DNA from: Streptomyces sp. SA15
Lineage (GTDB): Bacteria > Actinomycetota > Actinomycetes > Streptomycetales > Streptomycetaceae
Length of the DNA: 64,000 bases
Assembly (NCBI RefSeq): GCF_002291145.1
Contig: NZ_NTGE01000110.1
Coordinates: 1 to 64,000, forward strand
Direction: 5' to 3'
Positions 26,002 through 36,660 of this stretch are shown one piece after another (position 1 is the stretch's first letter; each line of letters opens with the position of its first letter). A model generated the notes under the pieces. The model made no database searches and was not told where the DNA came from. It worked only from the letters and a program-made list of their open reading frames with translations. A program made the translations under genes and the position numbers.

Positions 26002-27792
26002 GTGACTACCCAACGCACCTCAGGGCGGCGAAAGCAGGCATGGGCCGCTGTCGCCGCGGTCGCCGCGCTGCTGACCACGGCGGCGTGCGGCGGCGGTGAC
26101 AGCGACGGCGGCTCGAAGACGGGCGCGGCCGGTTTCGACGCCGCGAACAACAAGGTCGCCCAGGCCGACCTGGCCAAGAAGGGCGGCACGCTGAAGTTCG
26201 GTGGTGCCCAGGACGCCGACTCGTGGGACACCACGCGCGGCTACTACGGCATGATGTGGAACTTCGCGCGCTACTACAGCCGCCAGCTCGTCACGAACAA
26301 GACGGAGCCCGGAAAGGCCGGCGCCGAGCTGACCCCGGACCTCGCCACCGGTCTCGCCAAGGTCACCGACGACGGCAAGACCTACACGTACACCCTGCGT
26401 GACGGCATCACGTGGGAGGACGGCAAGCCGATCACGTCCAAGGACGTCAAGTACGGCATCGAGCGCGTCTGGGCGCAGGACGTGCTCTCCGGCGGCCCGG
26501 TCTACCTGAAGGACGTGCTGGACCCGAAGGGCGAGTACAAGGGCCCGTACAAGGACACCTCCCCGGACAAGCTGGGTCTGAAGGCGATCGAGACGCCGGA
26601 CGACAAGACCATCGTCTTCAAGCTGCCGGCCGCCAACTCGGACTTCGAGGAGATGCTGGGCCTGATCTCCGCGTCCCCGGTCCGCCAGGACAAGGACACC
26701 AAGTCCAAGTACGGTCTGAAGCCGTTCTCCTCCGGCCCGTACAAGTTCCAGTCGTACAGCCCGGGCAAGGACCTGACCCTGGTCCGCAACACCGAGTGGA
26801 AGCAGGCCTCGGACCCGATCCGCAAGGCCTACCCGGACAAGATCACCGTCCAGTTCTTCTCGGACGCCAACCAGCTGGACCAGCGTCTGCTCAACGGTGA
26901 CCTGGACCTCGACCTCAACCAGACCGGCCTGTCGCCGCAGGGCCGCACCACCGCCCTCAAGCAGCACAAGGGCAACCTGGACAACCCGGTCTCCGGCTAC
27001 ATCCGCTACGCGACCTTCCCGCAGAGCGTCGCGCCGTTCGACAACATCGAGTGCCGCAAGGCCGTGATCTACGGCGCCGACCACGTGTCGCTGCAGACCG
27101 CGCGCGGCGGCCCGATCGCCGGTGGTGACATCGGCACCAACATGCTGCCGCCGTCCGTGGCGGGTGCCGAGGGTCAGAAGTACGACCCGTACGAGATGGC
27201 CGGCGCCAACAAGAAGGGCAACGTCGCCAAGGCCAAGGAAGCGCTGAAGGCCTGCGGCAAGCCGAACGGCTTCTCCACCACCATCGCCGTCCGCAACAAC
27301 AAGCCGGTCGAGGTGGCCACCGCCCAGTCCCTGCAGGCGTCGCTGAAGAAGATCGGCATCAACGCCGAGATCGACCAGTTCGACGGTTCGCAGACCTCCG
27401 GCATCATCGGCAGCCCCGAGAACGTGAAGAAGAAGGGCTACGGCATCATCATCATGGGCTGGGGCCCGGACTTCCCGACCGTCCAGGGCTTCGGTATGCC
27501 GCTGTGGGACAGCAAGTACATCCTGGAGAGCGGTAACAACAACTTCGCCCTGATCAAGGACAAGGCGATCGACGGCCTGTTCGACGACTACGTCACCACG
27601 CTGGACGACGCCGGCAAGACCAAGATCGCTACGGAGATCAACCACAAGGTCATGGAGGGCGCCTACTACCTGCCCTTCGTCTTCGAGAAGTTCATCAACT
27701 GGCGCTCGGACCGACTGGCGAACGTGTACACGACCGACGGCTACAGCGGTATGTACGACTTCGTCAACCTCGGCCTGAAGTCCACGACCTGA
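26002..27792 (+). CDS. Oligopeptide-binding lipoprotein (OppA-like, SBP family 5)
   Basis: A 596-residue extracytoplasmic solute-binding lipoprotein. GTG 26002 with GGAGG upstream gives a signal peptide with lipobox TTAAC and modified Cys29, followed by a Gly/Ser linker. The SBP_bac_5 domain spans about residues 65-590, with typical LRDGITWEDGKPITSKDV and ISASPVRQDKD stretches. It delivers peptides to the OppB/OppC pore. A stable hairpin just downstream of the stop probably protects this transcript or limits read-through, giving excess binding protein over permease. Confidence 0.93.
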   Translation: MTTQRTSGRRKQAWAAVAAVAALLTTAACGGGDSDGGSKTGAAGFDAANNKVAQADLAKKGGTLKFGGAQDADSWDTTRGYYGMMWNFARYYSRQLVTNKTEPGKAGAELTPDLATGLAKVTDDGKTYTYTLRDGITWEDGKPITSKDVKYGIERVWAQDVLSGGPVYLKDVLDPKGEYKGPYKDTSPDKLGLKAIETPDDKTIVFKLPAANSDFEEMLGLISASPVRQDKDTKSKYGLKPFSSGPYKFQSYSPGKDLTLVRNTEWKQASDPIRKAYPDKITVQFFSDANQLDQRLLNGDLDLDLNQTGLSPQGRTTALKQHKGNLDNPVSGYIRYATFPQSVAPFDNIECRKAVIYGADHVSLQTARGGPIAGGDIGTNMLPPSVAGAEGQKYDPYEMAGANKKGNVAKAKEALKACGKPNGFSTTIAVRNNKPVEVATAQSLQASLKKIGINAEIDQFDGSQTSGIIGSPENVKKKGYGIIIMGWGPDFPTVQGFGMPLWDSKYILESGNNNFALIKDKAIDGLFDDYVTTLDDAGKTKIATEINHKVMEGAYYLPFVFEKFINWRSDRLANVYTTDGYSGMYDFVNLGLKSTT

Positions 27793-27851
27793 TAACCGGC
27801 ACACCCGCCGTACGGCACGAAAGGCAGGTGAAGGCCGGCGCGGCGTGATCG

Positions 27852-27880
27852 CGGGCCACCGGACGACCTCCGGTGGCCCG
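27852..27880 (+). terminator. Intra-operon hairpin between binding-protein and permease genes
   Basis: A perfect 11-bp stem CGGGCCACCGG / CCGGTGGCCCG with a 7-base loop lies 59 bp after the binding-protein stop. There is no T run, so partial termination or mRNA stabilisation is more likely than complete termination. Confidence 0.7.
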
Positions 27881-27903
27881 TGGTCCGCAGCGGGCCGAGA
27901 GCT

Positions 27904-28898
<995 letters not shown>

Positions 28899-28902
<4 letters not shown>

Positions 28903-29992
28903 CCGAACTCAGCAAGAGCGGAGCGGCCGTGGGGGAGCCCACCGGCACCTCGCCCGCTCCGACCGCCTTCCTCGAAGTACGCGACCTGAAGGTGCACTTC
29001 CCGACCGACGACGGCCTGGTCAAGTCCGTCGACGGGCTCAGCTTCCAGCTGGAGAAGGGCAAGACCCTCGGCATCGTGGGCGAGTCGGGCTCCGGCAAGT
29101 CGGTGACCTCGCTCGGCATCATGGGCCTGCACACCGCCGGCCAGTACGGCAAGCGCAAGGCGCAGATCTCCGGCGAGATCTGGCTGGACGGCACCGAGCT
29201 GCTGACCGCCGACTCGGACTACGTGCGCAAGCTGCGTGGCCGCGAGATGTCGATGATCTTCCAGGACCCGCTGTCCGCGCTGCACCCGTACTACACGATC
29301 GGCCAGCAGATCGTGGAGGCGTACCGCATCCACCACAACGTGGACAAGAAGACGGCCAAGCGCCGTGCCGTGGAGATGCTCGACCGCGTCGGCATCCCGC
29401 AGCCGGACAAGCGCGTCGACAGCTACCCGCACGAGTTCTCCGGCGGTATGCGCCAGCGCGCGATGATCGCGATGTCGCTGGTCAACAACCCCGAGCTGCT
29501 CATCGCGGACGAGCCGACGACCGCCCTCGACGTCACCGTCCAGGCGCAGATCCTCGACCTGATCCGGGACCTGCAGAAGGAGTTCGGCTCGGCGGTCATC
29601 ATCATCACCCACGACCTGGGCGTCGTCGCCGAGCTCGCCGACGACATCCTGGTGATGTACGGCGGCCGTTGCGTGGAGCGCGGCCCGGCCGAGAAGGTGT
29701 TCTACGAGCCCCGCCACCCCTACACCTGGGGCCTGCTCGGCTCGATGCCGCGGCTGGACCGCGAGCAGCAGGAGCGCCTGATCCCGGTCAAGGGCTCCCC
29801 GCCCTCGCTGATCAACATCCCGTCCGGCTGCGCCTTCAACCCGCGCTGCCCGTACGCCGACATCCCGAAGGACGACGTCACCCGCACGATCCGCCCCGAG
29901 CTGACCGAAGTCGGCAGCAAGCACTGGGCCGCCTGCCACATGACCCAGGAGCAGCGGGAGCGCATCTGGACCGAAGAGATTGCGCCGAAGCT

Positions 29993-29996
<4 letters not shown>
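28899..29996 (+). CDS. Oligopeptide ABC importer ATPase (OppD-like)
   Basis: A 365-residue ATPase. Walker A GESGSGKSV (about residue 65), Q-loop IFQDPLSALHP, signature FSGGMRQRAMIAMS, Walker B LLIADEPTTALD and switch His ITHDLGVVAELADD are all intact. The C-terminal oligopeptide extension has the Cys-rich pattern SGCAFNPRCPYA ... WAACHM seen in OppD/DppD, which in some members binds an Fe-S cluster. ATG 28899 overlaps the permease stop by 4 bp. It partners with the next ATPase. Confidence 0.95.
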
Positions 29997-31309
<1,313 letters not shown>

Positions 31310-31321
31310 CCCAGCCCCCCA

Positions 31322-31348
31322 GCCCCGCCTTGCCTTGCAAGGCGGGGC
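31322..31348 (+). terminator. Terminator of the oligopeptide importer operon
   Basis: A perfect 11-bp stem GCCCCGCCTTG / CAAGGCGGGGC with a 5-base loop begins 12 bp after the last stop codon. Confidence 0.85.
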
Positions 31349-31385
31349 CCCGCATCGCCGTCCTCGCCGAGGTCACCGGCGCGCT

Positions 31386-31483
31386 CGCGGTCGTCACCGC
31401 CTTCGTCCTGCGCCTGCTCGCCATGCGGTTCCACCGCGGTCGTCACCGCCTTCGTCCTGCGCCTGCTCGCCATGCGGTTCCAC
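31386..31483. repeat. Perfect 49-bp tandem duplication at the esterase gene end
   Basis: Two identical 49-bp copies at 31386-31434 and 31435-31483, each beginning CGCGGTCGTCACCGCC and ending GCGGTTCCAC. The esterase stop codon (minus strand, 31443-31445) lies in the inner copy; the outer copy is non-coding. Perfect identity points to a recent event. Confidence 0.95.
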
Positions 31484-32672
31484 TGGCGAGCGCCGCGTGC
31501 GTGGAACCGGCGGTCGACGGTGTCGGAGGAGTAGCGCCGGTCCGTGGGCGGAGCTGCCCCATCTCCTCGGTCAGCCAACGGAACGCAGGGACCACCTGCG
31601 GCCGCCACAGCGCCATGGTGTGCCCGCCCGCGCTCCTCGGGATGTAGACGACGTGTACGGTCGTCGGCGCCTTCGCGCTCTGTTCGAGGGCCACGCCCGC
31701 CTCGTAGCCGTCGTGCGGCTGGCCGGAGAGGTACAGGGCGATCCGGGGCGGGGTGCGGGCCTCGCGCAGCAGCAGGAGTGGGTTGTTGGCGTTGCGGAGC
31801 ACGGGGTTCTGCGCGGCCAGCGAATCGCGTTCGCCGATCGGGTCGTTGTAGCCGGACAGGCTGATCGCGGCCCGGTAGCGGCCGGGGTGGGCGACGGCCA
31901 GCTTCGTCGCGCAGTGCGCGCCCGCCGAGTACCCGGCGACCGCCCAGCCCGCGGGCGCGGACTCGGCGCGGAAGTTGTCCATGACCATCGTGGGCACGTC
32001 GATGCTGAGCCAGCTGTCGGCGTTCACCGTGCCCGGGATGTTGGCGCAGCCGGTGTCCACCCCGGCCAGCAGGTTGGTGCGCGGGGCGACCAGGATGAAC
32101 GGCGCGATACGGCCGTCGCGCATCAGCGGCAGCAACTGCTCGTGGGCGTGCAGCGCCCCGAACCAGGCCTTCGCCGAGCCCGGATAGCCCGGCAGCAGCT
32201 CCACCACGGGGAACTTGTGGTGCCGGTAGGCGGGTTCGTCGTACTGCGGCGGCAGCCAGACGTAGACCTCGGCGTTCACGCCCGACACCCGGCCCTTGAG
32301 CTGCGTGACGCGCACGCCGCCGGCCGCCCGCATGCCGGGCCCGCCGGCCGGCGTGAACGTCTGCCGGACCTTGGGCAGCCGGCGCAGCGCGATGCCGCCG
32401 GTGCCGTCGGCGCCCAGGTTCGCGGCCTGCTGGACGTGGTCGCCGGTGCCGAGCAGATCGGCCCAGTTGTCGTACAGATTGTTCTCGTTGTTGACCATCA
32501 CGAAGACCAGGGCGACGGCGGTGCCCTGGGCGAACAGCAGCATCAGCACCCGGGCCACGGTGCGCAGGGCCTGCGGCCCCCGGATCCGCGACCACAGGGC
32601 GAGCGGCAGGACGAGGGCCATGGCGGCCAGCGCGATCAGGGTGTAGAGGAACGACGTCCCGGTGAGGCTCAT
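31443..32672 (-). CDS. Membrane-anchored esterase of the esterase D / mycolyltransferase-like fold
   Basis: A 409-residue protein with two to three N-terminal membrane helices (about residues 5-65, LIALAAMALVLPLALW and VLMLLFAQGTAVALVF) and a C-terminal alpha/beta-hydrolase domain exposed outside. The nucleophile is the Ser of AVAGYSAGAHCA; GGHTMALW near the end supplies the likely His. It resembles the putative esterase family that includes Fes and antigen 85-like enzymes. ATG 32672 is preferred over a start nine codons earlier. The last residues (GSTHAALASGTAWRAGAG) are coded by the duplicated 49-bp segment. Substrate unknown. Confidence 0.82.
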   Translation of the reverse strand: MSLTGTSFLYTLIALAAMALVLPLALWSRIRGPQALRTVARVLMLLFAQGTAVALVFVMVNNENNLYDNWADLLGTGDHVQQAANLGADGTGGIALRRLPKVRQTFTPAGGPGMRAAGGVRVTQLKGRVSGVNAEVYVWLPPQYDEPAYRHHKFPVVELLPGYPGSAKAWFGALHAHEQLLPLMRDGRIAPFILVAPRTNLLAGVDTGCANIPGTVNADSWLSIDVPTMVMDNFRAESAPAGWAVAGYSAGAHCATKLAVAHPGRYRAAISLSGYNDPIGERDSLAAQNPVLRNANNPLLLLREARTPPRIALYLSGQPHDGYEAGVALEQSAKAPTTVHVVYIPRSAGGHTMALWRPQVVPAFRWLTEEMGQLRPRTGATPPTPSTAGSTHAALASGTAWRAGAGRRR

Positions 32673-32844
32673 GTCCTTACAGAGGGCATGGCGGCTCACT
32701 CGGGTTGACGGACGAGTACGGACACTTACCGAGAAATTGCCCGCGGCTCACCTGTATCAAGGCTTTCGGCCAAGGCTTTCGGCCCCGAGGCTTTTGCCGA
32801 CTCCAAAGCTACCGCTTAGTAGTTTCCTGTTGTACCGTTCAGCC

Positions 32845-33696
32845 ATGTCAGAAGCAGCTACCGTGCGGGCCACGATCGGTGACAGCGAGTTCGACCGGGA
32901 CACCGCGGTCACCCGGCGCGAGCCCGGGGTCTACGACATCGACCTCTCCGCCGGCTGGACGATCCTCGACGCCGTCAACGGCGGCTTTCTGCTGGCCGTC
33001 CTCGGCCGCGCACTCGCGGACGCCCTGCCGCACTGCGACCCGTTCACCATCTCGGCGCACTACCTGACGGCGTCCCGGCCCGGCCCGGCGGTCGTGCGCA
33101 CGGACGTCATACGGACCGGACGCACGCTGTCGACCGGCCAGGCCTCCCTCTTCCAGTACGACGACCAGGGCCGCGAAGTCGAACGCATCCGCGTTCTCGC
33201 CTCGTACGGAGACCTGGACGCGCTGCCGGACGACGTCCGTACGACGGCCGAACCGCCCGCGATCCCACCGATGGACCAGTGTTTCGGGCCCGAGGACGGC
33301 CCCGCTCCCGTCTCCGACAGCTCGGCGATCGCCGACCGGCTGATGGTCAAGATGGACCCGTCCACCTTGGGCTGGGCGCTCGGTTCGCCGTCCGGCAAGG
33401 GGGAGATGCGGGCCTGGTTCGGACTCGCCGACGGCCGTGACGCCGACCCCTTCTCGCTGCTGCTGGCGGTCGACGCGCTGCCGCCGACCGCCTTCGAACT
33501 GGGCCTGACCGGCTGGGTTCCGACCGTCGAACTCACCGTGCATGTCCGTTCCCGCCCGGCGCCGGGCCCGCTGCGTGTCTCGATCACCACCCGTAATCTC
33601 GCCGGCGGCTTCCTGGAGGAGGACGCCGAGGTCTGGGACAGCGCGGACCGGCTGGTGGCACAGTCGCGGCAGTTGGCACGGGTCAGGCTGGGGTGA
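32845..33696 (+). CDS. Acyl-CoA thioesterase-like protein (double hotdog)
   Basis: A 283-residue protein with the double-hotdog layout of TesB-like thioesterases: the first repeat around residues 25-110 (WTILDAVNGGFLLAVLGRA, SAHYLTASRPGPAVVRTDV) and the second around 175-280 (FSLLLAVDALPPTAFELG, VELTVHVRSRP). It should hydrolyse an acyl-CoA in the cytoplasm. ATG 32845 has no ribosome site; TACCGT at 32833-32838 could be a -10 box, so a leaderless mRNA is possible. Upstream is a 13-bp tandem repeat AAGGCTTTCGGCC (32759-32784). It is divergent from the esterase gene. Confidence 0.82.
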   Translation: MSEAATVRATIGDSEFDRDTAVTRREPGVYDIDLSAGWTILDAVNGGFLLAVLGRALADALPHCDPFTISAHYLTASRPGPAVVRTDVIRTGRTLSTGQASLFQYDDQGREVERIRVLASYGDLDALPDDVRTTAEPPAIPPMDQCFGPEDGPAPVSDSSAIADRLMVKMDPSTLGWALGSPSGKGEMRAWFGLADGRDADPFSLLLAVDALPPTAFELGLTGWVPTVELTVHVRSRPAPGPLRVSITTRNLAGGFLEEDAEVWDSADRLVAQSRQLARVRLG

Positions 33697-33708
33697 CGGC
33701 GGGCTGAC

Positions 33709-33784
33709 GGCCCCTTGGGTGGGATGCGGCCCCTTGGGTGGGATGCGGCCCCTCGGATGGGATATGGCCCCTCGGGTGGGATTC
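33709..33784. repeat. Four tandem 19-bp repeats upstream of a WYL regulator
   Basis: Copies at 33709-33727, 33728-33746, 33747-33765 and 33766-33784. The first two are identical (GGCCCCTTGGGTGGGATGC); the others differ at a few bases. The array ends seven bases before the regulator start, so it overlaps its likely promoter or leader and could bind the regulator. Confidence 0.9.
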
Positions 33785-33791
33785 TGAGGGC

Positions 33792-34769
33792 GTGAAGTCC
33801 GACCGCCTGCTGTCGATCCTGCTGCTCCTGCAGACCCGCGGCCGGGTACCCGCGCACGAACTCGCCGAGCGGCTCGAGGTGTCCGTGCGGACCATCTACC
33901 GGGACGTCGAGGCCCTGTCGGCCTCCGGCGTCCCGGTCTACGCCGAACGCGGCCGGCACGGCGGCATCGAGCTGCTCGCCGGGTTCCGTACGGACGTCAC
34001 GGGCCTGACCGCGGACGAGTCCCGGGCACTGTTCATCCTGGCCGCCCAGGGCGCGCACGCGGCGCTCGGCCTGGACGCGGCACTCGGCTCGGCCCTGCGC
34101 AAGGTGATGGCGGCGCTGCCCGCCCCGCACCGCCCGGCCGCCGAGGTCACCTCCCGCCGCGTCCTCGTCGACGCCACGCGCTGGAAGGGCGGCCCGCACA
34201 AGGCCGTCGACCTGGACGTGTTGCAGGACGCGGTCTTCGCCGACCGGCGCCTCAGACTGCGCTACCGGCACAGCGACACGAAGGAGCCGCGGACCTACAC
34301 CGTCGACCCGTACGGCCTCGTCGCCAAGGCGGGCATCTGGTACCTGGTCGCCGACCGGCGGGCGAAGCCCCAGCTCTTCCGCGCCGACCGGGTGCACTCG
34401 GCGGCCGTCCTGGACGACCCGGTACGGCGGCGGCCGGACACCGAACTCGCCGACGTCTGGGAGGTCCTGCGCCGTCAGGTCGAGGAACGCCCCGGCGGAC
34501 TCGACGTCACCGTCCGCGTCCGGCGCGACCGCCTCGACCTGTTCCTGCGCCTGACCGCCGCCTGGCTCGCCTCCCCTCCCGAGGACGACGGTACGAGCGA
34601 GTGGGTCACGGCCCGGCTGTCGTACGGCGTCGTCGGCGAGGCCCGCCAACTGCTCATGTTCGCCGACCGCGTGGAGGTCCTCTCCCCGCCGGAAGTGCGC
34701 GAGGAACTGGCCGCGGCGGCCGCCTCCGTCACGGAGCTGTACCGGCGGACGGCCGGCGGGCGGGACTGA
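33792..34769 (+). CDS. WYL-domain transcriptional regulator (YafY/DeoR-like)
   Basis: A 325-residue regulator. The N-terminal winged helix (residues 1-60: SDRLLSILLLLQTRGRVPAH, then ELAERLEVSVRTIYRDVEAL) is of the HTH_11 type. The WYL domain follows at about 135-215 with LRLRYRHSDTKEPRTYTVDP and KAGIWYLVADR. A C-terminal WCX-like extension ends the protein. WYL domains sense nucleic acids or other ligands in some families. GTG 33792 is used; upstream codons translate the 19-bp repeats and are unlikely to be coding. Possible autoregulation through the repeat array is inference. Confidence 0.9.
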   Translation: MKSDRLLSILLLLQTRGRVPAHELAERLEVSVRTIYRDVEALSASGVPVYAERGRHGGIELLAGFRTDVTGLTADESRALFILAAQGAHAALGLDAALGSALRKVMAALPAPHRPAAEVTSRRVLVDATRWKGGPHKAVDLDVLQDAVFADRRLRLRYRHSDTKEPRTYTVDPYGLVAKAGIWYLVADRRAKPQLFRADRVHSAAVLDDPVRRRPDTELADVWEVLRRQVEERPGGLDVTVRVRRDRLDLFLRLTAAWLASPPEDDGTSEWVTARLSYGVVGEARQLLMFADRVEVLSPPEVREELAAAAASVTELYRRTAGGRD

Positions 34770-34909
34770 AATGCCTGGTCAGCGCGGCTGCTTGGGCCGC
34801 GCTTTACCCCATTGACAGGCAGACGACAGGGTGGTCCCAAGGACCCCACAAGTGTTGTTGGTTGAGTGCCCGCCTCAGGACTCCCTCATCCTCTTCGGAG
34901 CTGGTTCTC

Positions 34910-35260
34910 ATGAAGCGTGCGCGTCTCATCCCCGCCGTGGCCCTGCTGGCCCTCTCGCCGCTGCTGCTCGCGGCCTGCGGTTCGGGCGATACCTCGTCCT
35001 CCGGCAGCGGCAACGGGAACTCCGGGCAGCAGCAGGGCTGTCAGACGCCGTCGGGCCGGCCGACCGGCAAGCCGTCGGGAGCTTCTTCAGGGGCGCCGTC
35101 CGGTGCCCCGTCAGGTGTTCCCTCGGGTGCTCCGTCAGGTGCCCCGTCGGGCATGTCGAGTGGCGCGCCCGGTGGGGGGCAGGGCGGACCGGGCGGGGGT
35201 CAGGGCGGTGGCTGCGGGGGCCCGGGCGGCGGGCAGGGGCAGCAGGCCCAGCAGGGCTGA
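34910..35260 (+). CDS. Small repetitive lipoprotein
   Basis: A 116-residue protein with signal MKRARLIPAVALLALSPLLL, lipobox LAAC and Cys23. The mature chain is low-complexity: a Ser/Gly/Gln stretch, then repeated Gly-Ala-Pro-Ser units (about residues 62-85), then a Gly/Gln-rich tail with a single pair of Cys. No globular domain is visible, so it is probably a disordered surface or wall-associated lipoprotein. ATG 34910 has GGAG upstream. It is followed by a terminator shared with the convergent TetR gene. Confidence 0.75.
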   Translation: MKRARLIPAVALLALSPLLLAACGSGDTSSSGSGNGNSGQQQGCQTPSGRPTGKPSGASSGAPSGAPSGVPSGAPSGAPSGMSSGAPGGGQGGPGGGQGGGCGGPGGGQGQQAQQG

Positions 35261-35284
35261 CGGAGGACTTCGTACCTCTACGGC

Positions 35285-35316
35285 AGGCGGCGCACCCAGC
35301 GGGGGTGTGCCGCCTT
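35285..35316. terminator. Bidirectional hairpin terminator
   Basis: Stem AGGCGGCGCACCC / GGGTGTGCCGCCT (one G-T pair) between the convergent lipoprotein and TetR genes, with a T-rich stretch after it on the plus strand. Confidence 0.75.
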
Positions 35317-35332
35317 CTTCTTTCGCGCCGGG

Positions 35333-35959
35333 TCAGTCCAGCCAGTGGTGACGGCCGATGCTGATCAGCCGGAGCTGGCGTTCCGCCACCTGCGTGACTC
35401 GCTCCCGCTCCTCCGGGGATGCCTCCAGCGCCTCCAGGAACAGTGAGGCGGTGATCAGCATCTGATCGACGTACAGGTTGGCGAGCATGAGGAGGTCGTC
35501 CTCGTTCCAGCCGGCGGACTCGGGGTCCTTGGCCAGTTCGGCCTTGACCTCCTGGCCGAAACGGGCCAGTTGGTCCCGTATGGCGTCCCGCACCGGCTGA
35601 ACCCCGCCATGTCGCTCACGGGCGATAAAACGGACATGGGCTGGGTACGCGTTCACGTGGCGGGCGATCAACTCGACGGCGCGCTTGATGCGTTGGTCGC
35701 TGTCGTCCGCCGCGGACACCGTCGTCCGGATCATCGGGTGCAGGCTGCTCAGCGCCTCCTCGACCAGGGCCACGCCGAGATCCGCGGTGGAGCGGAAGTG
35801 GCGGTAGAAGGCCGTCGGGGCGACGCCGACGGCGCGTGTGACCTCGCGCAGGCCCAGACTGCTCAGGCTCTGCTCCTCCAGCAATCCCAGCGCCGCGTCC
35901 AGGAGCGACTGCCGGGTCTTCTGTTTCTGTGCCTGCCGGATGCCGAGGGTGTGACTCAT
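35333..35959 (-). CDS. TetR-family transcriptional regulator
   Basis: A 208-residue repressor. The helix-turn-helix (residues 14-60: KTRQSLLDAALGLLEEQ, LREVTRAVGVAPTAFYRHF) is clear. The C-terminal ligand domain (about 75-205) resembles that of FabR-like TetR proteins (HPMIRTTVSAADD, FIARERHGG, LLMLANLYVDQMLITASLFL), which respond to fatty acyl compounds; this similarity is by eye only. ATG 35959. It is divergent from two small membrane-protein genes, and the gap holds inverted repeats that could be its operator. Confidence 0.88.
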   Translation of the reverse strand: MSHTLGIRQAQKQKTRQSLLDAALGLLEEQSLSSLGLREVTRAVGVAPTAFYRHFRSTADLGVALVEEALSSLHPMIRTTVSAADDSDQRIKRAVELIARHVNAYPAHVRFIARERHGGVQPVRDAIRDQLARFGQEVKAELAKDPESAGWNEDDLLMLANLYVDQMLITASLFLEALEASPEERERVTQVAERQLRLISIGRHHWLD

Positions 35960-36060
35960 GCCATGCAGTTAACAACTGTTCTCTGTAATTGGAAAGCGGT
36001 ACGACGCGCTAGACTGGGAAGTCAGTGAACAAGTGTAACTACAACCGTTCACCGAAACGT
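35960..36060 (+). promoter_or_regulatory. Divergent promoter/operator region of the TetR gene
   Basis: Two dyads are visible: CAGTT-AAC-AACTG (35966-35978) and GTGAAC-N16-GTTCAC (36025-36052). TAGACT (36010-36015) with TTGGAA fifteen bases before could be a promoter for the plus-strand genes. Binding by the TetR protein is inference. Confidence 0.4.
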
Positions 36061-36080
36061 AACGGAGGGGGATCCCCGAC

Positions 36081-36248
36081 ATGCTGTTCCTCGTCGCCGC
36101 ACTCCTGATGTTCGGCGTCGTCGTGGGCACGGTCGCCCACGCGCCGCTGGGCTTCACCGCCGTGGCCGCCGCCGTGATCGCCGTCTGGCTCGGCATCTTC
36201 GCGGTCCGCGAGCGCCACGGACGCCGTAGCGGCCCGTCCACCAACTGA
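36081..36248 (+). CDS. Small membrane protein, 55 residues
   Basis: Starts at ATG 36081 with GGAGGGGG upstream (spacing about ten bases) and encodes 55 residues: helix LFLVAALLMFGVVVGTVA, a short turn with APLG, helix AVAAAVIAVWLGIFAV, then a basic tail. Two membrane segments, no known domain. It lies divergent from the TetR gene and 36 bp before another small membrane protein, so the two are probably co-transcribed and may be TetR targets. Confidence 0.7.
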   Translation: MLFLVAALLMFGVVVGTVAHAPLGFTAVAAAVIAVWLGIFAVRERHGRRSGPSTN

Positions 36249-36284
36249 CATCCGCCCACTCGAGCCTTCGGGAGCTGATCCGCC

Positions 36285-36551
36285 ATGCAACTCACCGCAC
36301 CGGCCACCCGCCGCACCGGAATCCGCGACGCCGACGGCATGGCCGTCGCGTCCTTCGTCCTCGGCCTCATCGGCCTCCTCGTCTTCAACGTCTTCCTCGG
36401 CCCGATCGCGATCGTCCTGGCGGCGGTGGCGCTGTGGCGGGACACGAACCGTCGGGGCCGGGCGTACCTCGGAATGGGACTGGGCGTCGCCGACCTGCTG
36501 GTCCTGGTGGCGTTCATGCAGGCCGACAGCACGGTGTCCTGGAGCTTCTGA
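36285..36551 (+). CDS. DUF4190-like small membrane protein
   Basis: An 88-residue protein with a short polar N-terminus and two membrane helices: DADGMAVASFVLGLIGLLVF and VFLGPIAIVLAAVALWRDT, followed by GRAYLGMGLGVADLLVLVAF. This is the DUF4190 pattern of actinobacterial small membrane proteins, whose role is unknown. ATG 36285 has GGGAG upstream. It follows the 55-residue membrane protein closely. Confidence 0.75.
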   Translation: MQLTAPATRRTGIRDADGMAVASFVLGLIGLLVFNVFLGPIAIVLAAVALWRDTNRRGRAYLGMGLGVADLLVLVAFMQADSTVSWSF

Positions 36552-36660
36552 GGCGTTCCGCCTTGCGGAACGACTGCCCGACGCCACCAAGCTCCAGTGC
36601 GGCCGAGCCGAGGCGCACGGCCCGACCCCACTGCAAGGGCCACGTAGAATCGGCGTCACC

